From Roseovarius faecimaris (GTDB lineage Bacteria; Pseudomonadota; Alphaproteobacteria; Rhodobacterales; Rhodobacteraceae): DNA of 64,000 nucleotides. Below are positions 47,064 through 56,110 of the stretch, one piece after another (position 1 is the first letter of the stretch; every line of letters begins with the position of its first letter). Made by a program: the position numbers and the translations under genes. The notes below the pieces were generated by a model. That model was not told the origin of the DNA. It worked only from the letters and a program-made list of their open reading frames with translations, and did not search any database. The stretch covers positions 2,424,501 to 2,488,500 of the forward strand of contig NZ_CP034348.1 of assembly GCF_009762325.1 (NCBI RefSeq), read 5' to 3'.

Positions 47064-47357
47064 ATGCCTCTGCGCACCTCTTTCCTCTTCGCTTTTGGCC
47101 TCATGCTTGCGGCCTGCGCGGAATTTCCCGAGCTTGACGCCACGCTGAGCGACGCGGCCCGCGCGGCCCCCTACCCCCAGCTTCTGCCGGTCGAAGAGCT
47201 GAATGCACGGGTCGGCGAGCCCAGGATCGACGCCGAAGCCGCAGACGGGATCGAGGCGCGCGTGGCCGCACTCAAGGCGCGTGCGGCGCGGCTGCGTGGC
47301 ACCGTGCTCGACAGCTCGACCCGTGCCCGGATGCAGACCGGTATAAACGAGATCTGA
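47064..47357 (+). CDS. Small putative lipoprotein
   Basis: 97 residues. MPLRTSFLFAFGLMLAAC is a lipoprotein signal with the modified Cys at 18. The rest is an Ala/Arg-rich helical stretch (ARVAALKARAARLRGTVLD). No family is recognised. It lies between the TetR gene and hom. Confidence 0.7.
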   Translation: MPLRTSFLFAFGLMLAACAEFPELDATLSDAARAAPYPQLLPVEELNARVGEPRIDAEAADGIEARVAALKARAARLRGTVLDSSTRARMQTGINEI

Positions 47358-47453
47358 GCCCCCATCCCCGGTCGCCCCAAAAGCCGCGTTGCACCGCCCG
47401 CCCGGCTCGGCTACATCGCTTGCATCAGGCCAACAAACCGAACGGAGACGCCC

Positions 47454-48740
47454 ATGACCACCCCCTTGCGCCTTGGCATTGCCGGATTGGGCACCGTCGG
47501 CACCGGTGTTGTGAAAATCGTCCGCCAGAAAGCGAACCTTCTGGCCGAACGCGCGGGCCGTCCGGTGGTGATCACCGCGGTGAGCGCCCGCAGCCGCGAC
47601 AAGGACCGCGGCGTAAATATCAAGGATTACGCCTGGGAAGATGATCCCGTCGCGCTTGCGCAGCGCGACGATGTGGATGTCTTTGTCGAACTGATGGGCG
47701 GCAGTGACGGGCCTGCGAAAGCGGCGACCAAAGCCGCGATTGCGGCGGGCAAGGATGTGGTGACCGCCAACAAGGCGCTGCTGGCACATCATGGGCAGGC
47801 GCTGGCCGAAGCCGCCGAAGCGGCGGGCAAGGTCATCCGGTTCGAGGCAGCGGTGGCGGGGGGCATCCCTGTGATCAAGGCCCTGACGGAGGGGCTCGCG
47901 GGAAATGAGATCACCCGCGTCATGGGCGTCATGAACGGCACCTGCAATTATATCCTGACACGGATGCAATCGGCGGGCCTGCCCTATGCGGAAGTGTTCG
48001 AGGAGGCCAATCAGCTTGGCTATCTCGAAGCCGACCCGACGCTGGATGTGGGCGGGATCGACGCCGGGCACAAATTGTCGCTGCTGGCGGCCATCGCCTT
48101 TGGCACGCAGGTCGATTTCGACGCGGTCGAGTTGGAAGGCATCGAGCGCATCACCATCGACGACATTCACCAGGCCGCTGATATGGGCTATCGGATCAAG
48201 CTTCTGGGCGTCGCACAGCAGACCGGCCGCGGGCTGGAACAGCGCATGTCGCCCTGCCTTGTGCCCGACACAAGCCCCCTGGGTCAGCTGGAAGGCGGGA
48301 CAAACATGTGCGTGCTCGAAGGCGATGCGGTCGAGCAGATCGTGCTGCGCGGGCCCGGCGCGGGCGAAGGCCCCACCGCCAGCGCGGTGATGGGCGACGT
48401 GATGGATATCGCGCGCGGGTTTCGCCTGCCCACCTTCGGCCAGCCTGCGACGAGCCTCGCCAAAGCCAAGTCGGCCCATTCGGTCACGCCTGCGCCTTAC
48501 TACCTGCGCATGGCGCTGGAGGACAAACCCGGGGCCCTGGCCAAGATCGCCACCGTGCTGGGCGAAAGCGGCGTGTCGATCGACCGGATGCGGCAATATC
48601 AGCATGACGGGGATACAGCCCCGGTGCTGATCGTCACGCATAAGGTGACGCGCGCGGATCTCAATCAGGCGCTCGAGGCGATGGCGACACTGGATGTGAT
48701 GCGTGACCCGCCCGTCGCTCTCAGGATCGAAACCGTCTGA
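47454..48740 (+). CDS. hom: Homoserine dehydrogenase
   Basis: 428 residues. The NAD(P) motif GIAGLGTVGTG is at 8-18. The signature VGGIDAGHKLSLLA carries Lys207. An ACT regulatory domain occupies about 349-428 (MALEDKPGALAKIATVLG). It reduces aspartate semialdehyde to homoserine for threonine and methionine synthesis. Confidence 0.96.
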   Translation: MTTPLRLGIAGLGTVGTGVVKIVRQKANLLAERAGRPVVITAVSARSRDKDRGVNIKDYAWEDDPVALAQRDDVDVFVELMGGSDGPAKAATKAAIAAGKDVVTANKALLAHHGQALAEAAEAAGKVIRFEAAVAGGIPVIKALTEGLAGNEITRVMGVMNGTCNYILTRMQSAGLPYAEVFEEANQLGYLEADPTLDVGGIDAGHKLSLLAAIAFGTQVDFDAVELEGIERITIDDIHQAADMGYRIKLLGVAQQTGRGLEQRMSPCLVPDTSPLGQLEGGTNMCVLEGDAVEQIVLRGPGAGEGPTASAVMGDVMDIARGFRLPTFGQPATSLAKAKSAHSVTPAPYYLRMALEDKPGALAKIATVLGESGVSIDRMRQYQHDGDTAPVLIVTHKVTRADLNQALEAMATLDVMRDPPVALRIETV

Positions 48741-48751
48741 GCCCAGGCGCG

Positions 48752-49423
48752 ATGACCGGTTGGCACAGCCCAGTTGACCTTTACTGCGAACGGGTCGCGC
48801 CCGGGTTCTGGGACGAGCCGCTGAATGCGGTGACCAACCTCGCCTTTGTGCTGGCCGCCCTCTGGGCGTTGCGGACCGCCAAGCAAATGGGGCGCTCGGG
48901 GCTGGACCTGAGCCTGCTGATGATCCTCGCCGCCTGCATCGGCATCGGCTCCTTCCTGTTTCATACCTTCGCAAACCGCTGGAGCGGGGTGGCCGATGTG
49001 CTGCCGATCTGGACCTTCGTGCTGCTCTGCATTGGCAGCGGGTTCTATCGCGTGGCGGGTCTGCGCCCGGTCATGAGCGTCTTGTCAGTTCTTGGCATCG
49101 TCGCCTTGCTGACCGTGGTCCTCATGGCCCTGCCTGGCGGTGCAAGCCCCAGCCGCTTCAACGGCTCCGAACACTACGCGCCTGCCCTGCTCGTCATGGC
49201 CGTTTTCGCTCTGCTGAGCTGGTGGCGGCGGCACCCGGTGGCGCATTGGATCGTGGCCGCCACGCTCACCTTCACACTCTCACTCACTTTCCGCACGATT
49301 GACATAGCCCTCTGCCCCACCCTCCCCTTCGGCACGCATTTCCTTTGGCATCTGCTCAATGGCCTGATGGTGGGCCTCCTGCTACAAGCCCTGATCCGCG
49401 CGCCTGAGCCAAAGCGCGTTTGA
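48752..49423 (+). CDS. Ceramidase-like integral membrane protein (CREST superfamily)
   Basis: 223 residues with about seven membrane segments. Conserved polar residues match the alkaline ceramidase pattern: YCER and WDEPLNAVTN near the N-terminus, SFLFHTFA (Ser67, His71), Asp82, and THFLWHLLN (His196, His200). The family contains zinc-dependent amide hydrolases. A substrate in a bacterium of this kind is not obvious. It starts 11 bases after hom and is probably co-transcribed. Confidence 0.78.
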   Translation: MTGWHSPVDLYCERVAPGFWDEPLNAVTNLAFVLAALWALRTAKQMGRSGLDLSLLMILAACIGIGSFLFHTFANRWSGVADVLPIWTFVLLCIGSGFYRVAGLRPVMSVLSVLGIVALLTVVLMALPGGASPSRFNGSEHYAPALLVMAVFALLSWWRRHPVAHWIVAATLTFTLSLTFRTIDIALCPTLPFGTHFLWHLLNGLMVGLLLQALIRAPEPKRV

Positions 49424-49489
49424 TGCTTGTCTCGCAAGGCGTGCACGTCTAAACCCCCGTGAACACCACTTGCTGCCAAGGACAGATGA

Positions 49490-50455
49490 ATGACCTCGCA
49501 CACCTCCTTTGACGACCATATGCTTTCCCTGGCGCTGGCCCGCGTGGCCGAAGAAGCCGCGATTGCCTGCTTTGGCATGATCGGGCGCGGCGATGAAAAG
49601 GCCGCCGATCAGGCTGCCGTCAATGCCATGCGCGAGCAGTTGAACCTGCTGAACATCAAGGGCGTGGTGGTCATCGGCGAAGGCGAGCGTGACGAGGCCC
49701 CGATGCTTTACATCGGTGAAGAAGTGGGCAGCGGCGACGGGCCGGGCGTCGATATCGCGCTTGATCCGCTGGAGGGCACGACACTCACCGCGAAGGCCAT
49801 GCCCAACGCGCTGACTGTCATTTCAATGGCGCCACGCGGCACCATGCTGCATGCACCGGATGTCTACATGGACAAGCTGGCCATCGGGCCGGGCTATCCG
49901 ACCGATGTCGTCTCGCTCGAGATGTCGCCTGCTGAGCGGGTCAAGGCACTGGCCAAGGCCAAGAAGGTCAAACCGGAGGAGATCACCGTCTGCATCCTGG
50001 AACGTCCGCGCCACGAAGAGATGATTGCCGAGGTGCGCGCCACCGGTGCGGCCATTCACCTGATCAGCGATGGCGATGTGGCCGGTGTGATGCATTGCGC
50101 CGAGGCGGATGTGACCGGCATCGACATGTATATGGGCTCGGGCGGTGCGCCCGAGGGGGTTCTGGCCGCAGGTGCGCTGAAATGCCTGGGCGGGCAGATC
50201 TGGGGCCGCCTGCTGTTCCGTAATGATGACGAACGCGGCCGGGCCGCCAAGGCGGGCATCACCGATCTGGACCGGGTTTATGCCCGTGACGACATGGTGC
50301 AGGACGACGTGATCTTTGCCGCCACCGGTGTGACCAAGGGCTCGATCCTGAACGGGCTGCGGCGCGAAGGCGATGCGGTGCTGACCGAAACGCTTCTTCT
50401 GCGCTCCAAGACCGGCGAGCGCCGCCGCGTGGCCTGTCGTCATCCAAAGCGGTGA
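49490..50455 (+). CDS. glpX: Fructose-1,6-bisphosphatase class II
   Basis: 321 residues. VVIGEGERDEAPMLYIGEEVG and IALDPLEGTT are the class II metal and phosphate sites. A second signature is MYMGSGGAPEGVLAAGAL. It makes fructose 6-phosphate in gluconeogenesis. It overlaps recJ by four bases (GTGA). Confidence 0.95.
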   Translation: MTSHTSFDDHMLSLALARVAEEAAIACFGMIGRGDEKAADQAAVNAMREQLNLLNIKGVVVIGEGERDEAPMLYIGEEVGSGDGPGVDIALDPLEGTTLTAKAMPNALTVISMAPRGTMLHAPDVYMDKLAIGPGYPTDVVSLEMSPAERVKALAKAKKVKPEEITVCILERPRHEEMIAEVRATGAAIHLISDGDVAGVMHCAEADVTGIDMYMGSGGAPEGVLAAGALKCLGGQIWGRLLFRNDDERGRAAKAGITDLDRVYARDDMVQDDVIFAATGVTKGSILNGLRREGDAVLTETLLLRSKTGERRRVACRHPKR

Positions 50456-52203
50456 GCGGCAACGCGTTTCTCGATGTTGAACGCTCGCTGACCGGGCGGC
50501 GCTGGGTCGGCCCCGCGCCCGAACAGGACCGGCTGGCCGAGGCGATGGCGCAGCAGACCGCCCTGCCCCGCCCGCTCTGTCAGACCTTGGCGCGGCTCGG
50601 TGTGGCGGCTGAAGAGGCGGAAGCATATCTTGCGCCTGCGCTGCGGGATCTCTTGCCCGACCCGCGCAATCTCAAGGACATGCATCAGGCCGCCGAGCGG
50701 TTTCTGAGCGCCGTGACGCAAAAAGAGCGGATTGCGATCTTTGCCGATTACGATGTGGATGGCGGTAGTTCTGCGGCCCTTCTGATCCACTGGCTGCGGC
50801 AGATGGGGCTTACCGCCACGCTCTATGTTCCTGACCGGATTGACGAGGGCTATGGCCCGAATGACGAAGCCATGGCGGATCTGGCGCGTGCGCATGACCT
50901 GATCATCTGCGTCGATTGCGGCACGTTGAGCCACGGGCCGGTGGCCGCGGCGGTGGGTGCCGATGTGATCATCCTCGACCACCACCTGGGCGGCGAGACC
51001 CTGCCCGACGCGCTGGCGGTGGTGAACCCCAACCGGCAGGATGAAAGCGGCGATCTGGCGCATCTCTGTGCAGCGGCGGTGGTGTTCCTGATGCTGGTCG
51101 AGGCGGGGCGGCAATTGCGGGAGGCGGGCAAGACCGGCCCCGATCTGATGGGCCTGCTTGATCTCGTGGCGCTGGCCACGGTGGCGGACGTGGCCCCCCT
51201 GCGCGGGGTCAACCGGGCCTTTGTCCGGCAAGGCCTCAGGATCATGGCGCGCCGCGAGAGGCCCGGTCTGGTGGCACTGAGCGATGTGGGGCGGCTCGAC
51301 ACGCCCCCCAACGCCTACACGCTGGGCTTTGTCTTCGGCCCTCGGGTGAATGCAGGCGGGCGGATTGGCCAGGCGGATCTGGGTGCGCGCCTTTTGGCGT
51401 CAGACAGCCCGCATGAGGCCGCCGCGATGGCCGAGCGGCTGGATCAGCTCAATTCCGAGCGGCGTGAAATCGAGGCCACCGTGCGCGCCGCTGCTATGGC
51501 GCAGGCCGAGACGCGCGGGTTGGATGCGCCACTGGTCTGGGCCGCCGGTGAGGGCTGGCATCCCGGCGTCGTGGGGATCGTGGCGAGCCGCCTGAAGGAA
51601 GCCACCAACCGGCCCGCCGTGGTGATCGGACTGGACGGCGACGAAGGCAAAGGCTCGGGCCGGTCCATCAGCGGCGTCGATCTGGGGGCGTCGGTGCAGC
51701 GTCTGGCGGCCGAGGGGCTGTTGCTGAAAGGCGGCGGGCACCGGATGGCCGCCGGGCTGACCGTGGCGCGCGACCGGCTGGAGGAAGCGATGGCGCGGCT
51801 GGCAGAGCTTCTTGCGCGGCAAGGCGCAGGCGACGCCGGACCTCAGGACATGCGGCTTGACGGGCTGCTGATGCCCGGGGCCGCAAGCGTCGAACTGGTA
51901 GAGCAGATCGAGGCGGCGGGCCCCTTCGGCGCGGGCGCTCCGGGGCCGCGCTATGCCTTTGCCGATATGGCAATCAGCTTTGCCAAGCGGGTGGGTGAGA
52001 GCCACCTCAAGCTGCGCTTCGGAGACGGGCTCGGCCCTCAGCTCAATGCGATCTGCTTCGGGGCGTATGACACGCCGCTCGGGGCGGTGTTAGAGGGCCA
52101 TGGCGGCGCACGGTTCCACCTTGCGGGGCGGATCGAGATCAACAGCTGGCAGGGCCGACGCAGCATTCAGCTACGCCTTGAGGATGCCGCTGCCGCAGCG
52201 TGA
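50452..52203 (+). CDS. recJ: Single-stranded-DNA-specific exonuclease RecJ
   Basis: 583 residues from a GTG start. DHH-family motifs are FADYDVDGGSSAALL (Asp100-), ICVDCGTLSHG and ILDHHLGGE (Asp176-His177-His178). The DHHA1 domain has GGGHRMAAGLTV, and an OB-type C-terminal part follows. It degrades single-stranded DNA 5' to 3' in recombination and mismatch repair. Confidence 0.95.
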   Translation: MSGNAFLDVERSLTGRRWVGPAPEQDRLAEAMAQQTALPRPLCQTLARLGVAAEEAEAYLAPALRDLLPDPRNLKDMHQAAERFLSAVTQKERIAIFADYDVDGGSSAALLIHWLRQMGLTATLYVPDRIDEGYGPNDEAMADLARAHDLIICVDCGTLSHGPVAAAVGADVIILDHHLGGETLPDALAVVNPNRQDESGDLAHLCAAAVVFLMLVEAGRQLREAGKTGPDLMGLLDLVALATVADVAPLRGVNRAFVRQGLRIMARRERPGLVALSDVGRLDTPPNAYTLGFVFGPRVNAGGRIGQADLGARLLASDSPHEAAAMAERLDQLNSERREIEATVRAAAMAQAETRGLDAPLVWAAGEGWHPGVVGIVASRLKEATNRPAVVIGLDGDEGKGSGRSISGVDLGASVQRLAAEGLLLKGGGHRMAAGLTVARDRLEEAMARLAELLARQGAGDAGPQDMRLDGLLMPGAASVELVEQIEAAGPFGAGAPGPRYAFADMAISFAKRVGESHLKLRFGDGLGPQLNAICFGAYDTPLGAVLEGHGGARFHLAGRIEINSWQGRRSIQLRLEDAAAAA

Positions 52204-52292
52204 AATCATCCTGCGCGGCACACGCATTTTTTTGCAGAATCCCCCTTGCGCAAACCTGCGCTTTTGCCTAGTTACCGCGTCACGTTCCGAGT

Positions 52293-52367
52293 GGCCCGTT
52301 CGTCTATCGGTTAGGACGCCAGGTTTTCAACCTGGAAAGAGGGGTTCGATTCCCCTACGGGCTGCCA
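52293..52367 (+). tRNA. tRNA-Glu (anticodon TTC)
   Basis: 75 bases including the encoded CCA. The acceptor stem is GGCCCGT / ACGGGCT with a closing G-T pair. The anticodon stem CCAGG / CCTGG encloses TTTTCAA with TTC at 52326-52328. The T arm reads GGGGTTCGATTCCCC. Confidence 0.97.
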
Positions 52368-52717
52368 CTTCTTCCGAAAAGCACTACGACATTGGAGCTT
52401 ACGGGCTCTTTTGCACCAGGTTTTTCCACCCGTGATGCACCTTGGCTGTTTCGCCTCCCGTCCAGACGGTCCGTCGCATGTGCCACAGGCCGGGCGTGCT
52501 CCACTCATTTGGTGCAGACCACAGGTGTCTTAGGGGCGCTGTGCGACAGATATGCCAGACTGAGACGGGCTATGAACCTCTGGCTGCGTACCCGATGGAA
52601 GAGGCGCTGCTGGACTGATGCGCCGCGCAGCACATCCCAAGCCCCTTCCCGAGTGAAACGCATTGCGCGACATGGGCCTGTCCAAGGGTCGGGATTTCTG
52701 CGACACTTCGCGCTGTC
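52368..52717. other. Gene-free region after tRNA-Glu
   Basis: 350 bases without a credible gene. An eight-base match to the tRNA 3' end (TACGGGCT) recurs about 45 bases downstream but is too short to call an attachment site. The promoter of the phosphate symporter gene should be here. Confidence 0.45.
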
Positions 52718-54547
52718 ATGATCAAGAAGCTTGCCCTTCCCGTGAGCCTGCTGCTGCTCGGTTATGGGTTCTATAGCAGCGCCAACTTCCAGGAGATCGC
52801 GGCGGGCGTGGCAATCTTCCTTTTTGGCATGCTGATGCTCGAAGATGGCTTCCGGCTGTTTTCCGGCGGCTTTCTTGAGGCGGTGCTGACACGGGCAACC
52901 AGTTCCGTGCCACGGTCTCTGGCTTTCGGTCTCGTGACCACGTCGATCATGCAGTCGAGCTCTCTCGTCTCGGTGATCACCATCTCCTTTCTCTCCGCTG
53001 GTCTGATTTCGTTGCTGGCGGGGGTGGGGATCATCTTTGGGGCCAATATCGGCACGACAACCGGCGCGTGGCTGGTGGCAGGGTTCGGGCTGAAGGTGAA
53101 CATTTCGGCCTATGCGCTGCCGATGCTGGCGGTGGCGATTGTGCTGGCCTTCCAGAAAAACAAATACCTGCGCGGTGCGGGGCTGGTGCTGGGGGGGCTC
53201 GGGTTTCTCTTTCTTGGCATTCACCACATGAAGGAGGGGTTTGAGGCCTTCAAGGATCAGTTCGACCTGTCGCGTTTCGCCCTCACCGGGCTGATCGGGC
53301 TGGTGGTCTATACGCTGATCGGCACGGCGGCGACGGTGGTCATGCAATCGAGCCACGCCACGATGACCCTGATCATCACCGCGCTGGCGGCAGGGCAGAT
53401 CAATTACGAAAACGCCCTGGCGCTGGCGATCGGCGCCAATATCGGCACAACGATCACCGCCATCATCGGCGCGCTGACCGCCAATTTCCAGGGCAAGCGG
53501 CTGGCGCTGGCACATCTCATTTTCAACCTGGTCACGGCTGGCGTCGCCATGATTTTCATCAGCCAGATCCGGCTCTCGGTCGATGTGGTGTCGGGGTGGG
53601 TCGGTATTGCCGAGGATGATTTCACTCTCAAGCTGGCGGTGTTTCACACGATCTTCAACACGCTTGGCGTGCTGATCATGCTGCCGCTTCTGAACCCTTT
53701 GATCGCCGTTCTGGCGCGCGCCATCGAGCAACCCGCCGAAGACCTGAGCAAACCGAAATATCTCAGTCAGGCGGTCGATGAGTTTCCCGAGACCTCCAAA
53801 GTGGCCATGCGCGCAGAGGTGAAACACCTCTATGACAACGCGGTTGAGGTGATCCTGCACGGTCTCAACCTGCACCGGCATGCGATTTTCGAAACCAGGG
53901 ATATCGCCGCCACGGTGAAGGCAAGCCGCAAGCCCGTCGAAATCGACGTGGCCGCGCGGTATGAGGCGCGGATCAAGACGCTGCATGCCGCGATCGTGGA
54001 GTTTGCCACCCGCGCCGGAGCCAAGGACATCCCCGAAGACATCATGCAGGATATCTATTCGCTGCGCGATGTGGCCGGGCGGATCGTGCGCGCAGTGAAA
54101 TCAGTGAAACATCTGCGCCGTAACGCGACACGCTATACCGAGCGCCCCCAGGGCACCATCACCGAGCTTTATGATCAGCTTCGGACCGAAATCGCGCGTA
54201 TACTGGTCGAGATCAACACGCTCGATCAGGCCGCGCCCGAGGACCGTTCTGCGCTCTGGCTCGATCAGGAACGTATTCAGGTGGAAAGCGATGCGCGCGA
54301 TACCAATAACCGGATCGAGGCGCTGATCCGCGCCCAGAAGCTCAGCGCGACCGCCGCCACCTCATTCCTAAACGACTCGCATTACGCCTATGCGGCAATG
54401 CGCGACCTGTTGGGTGCGGCGCGCGCCTATTACATCGAAACAGAAGAGGCGCTGGCCGAGGTCGAACGCATCCTGAGTTTCGAAGACGAAGAACTGCCTG
54501 AACTCGTGTCGGGCAAGGACGGAATGGAAAACGAGGCCCCGCAATGA
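52718..54547 (+). CDS. Na/Pi cotransporter family protein with PhoU-like tail
   Basis: 609 residues. The membrane half is an inverted repeat with QSSSLVSVITISFL and QSSHATMTLIITAL as the paired phosphate-site motifs. Each is followed by GANIGTT (GIIFGANIGTTTGAW, AIGANIGTTITAI). After about residue 365 the protein is helical and PhoU-like. The family moves phosphate with sodium, usually outward or for homeostasis in bacteria. Confidence 0.92.
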   Translation: MIKKLALPVSLLLLGYGFYSSANFQEIAAGVAIFLFGMLMLEDGFRLFSGGFLEAVLTRATSSVPRSLAFGLVTTSIMQSSSLVSVITISFLSAGLISLLAGVGIIFGANIGTTTGAWLVAGFGLKVNISAYALPMLAVAIVLAFQKNKYLRGAGLVLGGLGFLFLGIHHMKEGFEAFKDQFDLSRFALTGLIGLVVYTLIGTAATVVMQSSHATMTLIITALAAGQINYENALALAIGANIGTTITAIIGALTANFQGKRLALAHLIFNLVTAGVAMIFISQIRLSVDVVSGWVGIAEDDFTLKLAVFHTIFNTLGVLIMLPLLNPLIAVLARAIEQPAEDLSKPKYLSQAVDEFPETSKVAMRAEVKHLYDNAVEVILHGLNLHRHAIFETRDIAATVKASRKPVEIDVAARYEARIKTLHAAIVEFATRAGAKDIPEDIMQDIYSLRDVAGRIVRAVKSVKHLRRNATRYTERPQGTITELYDQLRTEIARILVEINTLDQAAPEDRSALWLDQERIQVESDARDTNNRIEALIRAQKLSATAATSFLNDSHYAYAAMRDLLGAARAYYIETEEALAEVERILSFEDEELPELVSGKDGMENEAPQ

Positions 54548-54616
54548 CGGCCGGACAGCGTCACATGGTGTTTACAAAGCGGCGGCAGACTGGTCAGGGC
54601 ACATAAGAGGGATGAC

Positions 54617-54892
54617 ATGGGACTTCACAAGACGGTCGAGAAGCTCGACGAGTACCTCAAACGGCTCGACCAGGGACAGGTGCAGAAAATCAAGCCCTCT
54701 CATGTGGAGAAGGTGATCCGCAAGCTGGAGGCCAAAAAGGCGCTGCTTCTGGACGAGCTGGCCGAAACCGGCAAGCCCGACAAACGCGAGCGGCTGCAAG
54801 CCAAGCTGGGCATTGTGCACGATCAGCTTGAGCGCGCGCATTGGCTTCAGGGCGAGATTGGCAAGCCTGAAGGCTCTGGCGGCGACGAGTGA
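54617..54892 (+). CDS. Small coiled-coil protein, unknown function
   Basis: 91 residues, highly charged and helical throughout (VEKVIRKLEAKKALLLDEL, then KRERLQAKLGIVHDQLERA), with coiled-coil heptads. No signal or membrane segment. It follows the symporter by 69 bases on the same strand. Confidence 0.65.
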   Translation: MGLHKTVEKLDEYLKRLDQGQVQKIKPSHVEKVIRKLEAKKALLLDELAETGKPDKRERLQAKLGIVHDQLERAHWLQGEIGKPEGSGGDE

Positions 54893-54901
54893 TCCGCGGG
54901 C

Positions 54902-56110
54902 TCAGCCCCGATCCGCACCGATCATCCGCAGATAGCCATTATAGAAATGGCGAATGCCCCATTCCATCTCGGCCAACGGTCCGGGTCGGAAGAAATGTGA
55001 GTTCACCCCGTCCTGATTGTGCCGGATGATCCGCTCGTCATCGAGCGTGGTGACATGCCACAGCCAGGTGAGATCATCGATATCATAATCACGCCCTTCC
55101 TCGGCATCGCCGCGCACCATCCAGACCACCTGAATATCGGTTTCCTGCAGCCCGCGCGGCACAAAGCGATAGCCCACCAGATGATCCGCATAGACGAGGA
55201 AGAAATTGATTAGACCCACCTGGATATCCGTGGCCCCGCCGTCATGGCCTGTCAGCCGCCCCAGCGGGGGGGCAAGCGGCGCGCCGGATTTGCTTCCGGT
55301 CTGGTAGCCTTCAAAAAGCGGGTAGCGGCGATAATAGACATCCGCCCCAACCGGGCCGCCCTCGTAAGAGGAAATCGACATCGTTTCGCGCGGCAGGCCC
55401 ACCGCTTCGGCCCGGTCCAGCAGAGCAGGCATCAGCGCCTCGACATCCGCCGGGTTTTTCAGCGAGTGCGAGCGGGCATAATCCAGATGCGCAGGCGCGC
55501 AGTGATAGCATTCCAGATAATTCTCCTGCGCCAGCTTCCAATTGGCTGGCACCGGGTAATTCGCCTGATGCGCGATCTTCATATTGGCCAGCTCAAACGG
55601 CGCTGTGAGCTTGGCAAGCTGCGCAAGCCCTGCATCGATCTCGGGCGCGTCAGTGCTGGCGCAAACGAAGATCAGCCCTTCGAAAATGCGAACCTGCGCC
55701 GGGAACAGACCATAATCTCCCGGGTCGAAATCCGGCCCCATGGCGCGCCCCGCGCGCAATTCGCCCGACAGCTCGAACGTCCAGGCGTGATAGGGGCAGA
55801 CGAAGGCGCGGGCGCGGCCCGATTGCTCGACGCAGACGCGGCTGCCCCGGTGGCGGCAGACGTTCAGATGCGCGCGGATCTCGCCCTCGCGGTCGCGCAC
55901 GATGATGATCGATTCCGGGCCGTAGTCGAACAGGAAATAATCCCCCGGTTCGGGCAACTGACAGATATGACCCACCCAAATCCAACTGCGATTCCAGAAG
56001 CTTGCGATGTCATGATCGTAGACCTCGCGGGATGTATACATCTCGCGCGGCATGGCCATGCCGTCCTTGTGGTCTCTCAGGATCTGCTTGATCGTTGCCG
56101 GGCAGCTCAT
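54902..56110 (-). CDS. Rieske-type oxygenase alpha subunit, quaternary-ammonium demethylase group
   Basis: 402 residues. The Rieske cluster ligands are Cys85, His87, Cys105 and His108 (CRHRGS, CPYHAW). The mononuclear iron site is QENYLECYHCAPAH with His203 and His208. The bridging position between the two centres, Asp in most ring-hydroxylating dioxygenases, is Glu200 here, as in the carnitine oxygenase CntA. That favours a quaternary ammonium substrate (glycine betaine as in GbcA, proline betaine as in Stc2, or carnitine) over an aromatic. No reductase component is adjacent. It overlaps the flavoprotein gene upstream by four bases. Confidence 0.85.
   Translation of the reverse strand: MSCPATIKQILRDHKDGMAMPREMYTSREVYDHDIASFWNRSWIWVGHICQLPEPGDYFLFDYGPESIIIVRDREGEIRAHLNVCRHRGSRVCVEQSGRARAFVCPYHAWTFELSGELRAGRAMGPDFDPGDYGLFPAQVRIFEGLIFVCASTDAPEIDAGLAQLAKLTAPFELANMKIAHQANYPVPANWKLAQENYLECYHCAPAHLDYARSHSLKNPADVEALMPALLDRAEAVGLPRETMSISSYEGGPVGADVYYRRYPLFEGYQTGSKSGAPLAPPLGRLTGHDGGATDIQVGLINFFLVYADHLVGYRFVPRGLQETDIQVVWMVRGDAEEGRDYDIDDLTWLWHVTTLDDERIIRHNQDGVNSHFFRPGPLAEMEWGIRHFYNGYLRMIGADRG

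Noticed and set aside
46773-48974. 733-codon open frame on the reverse strand
   Set aside because: It runs antisense across hom, the small lipoprotein gene and the start of the ceramidase-like gene, and shows no domain or ribosome site.
52293-52410. Partial copy of the tRNA-Glu 3' end as an attachment site
   Set aside because: Only eight bases match (TACGGGCT), and no integrase or foreign block follows.
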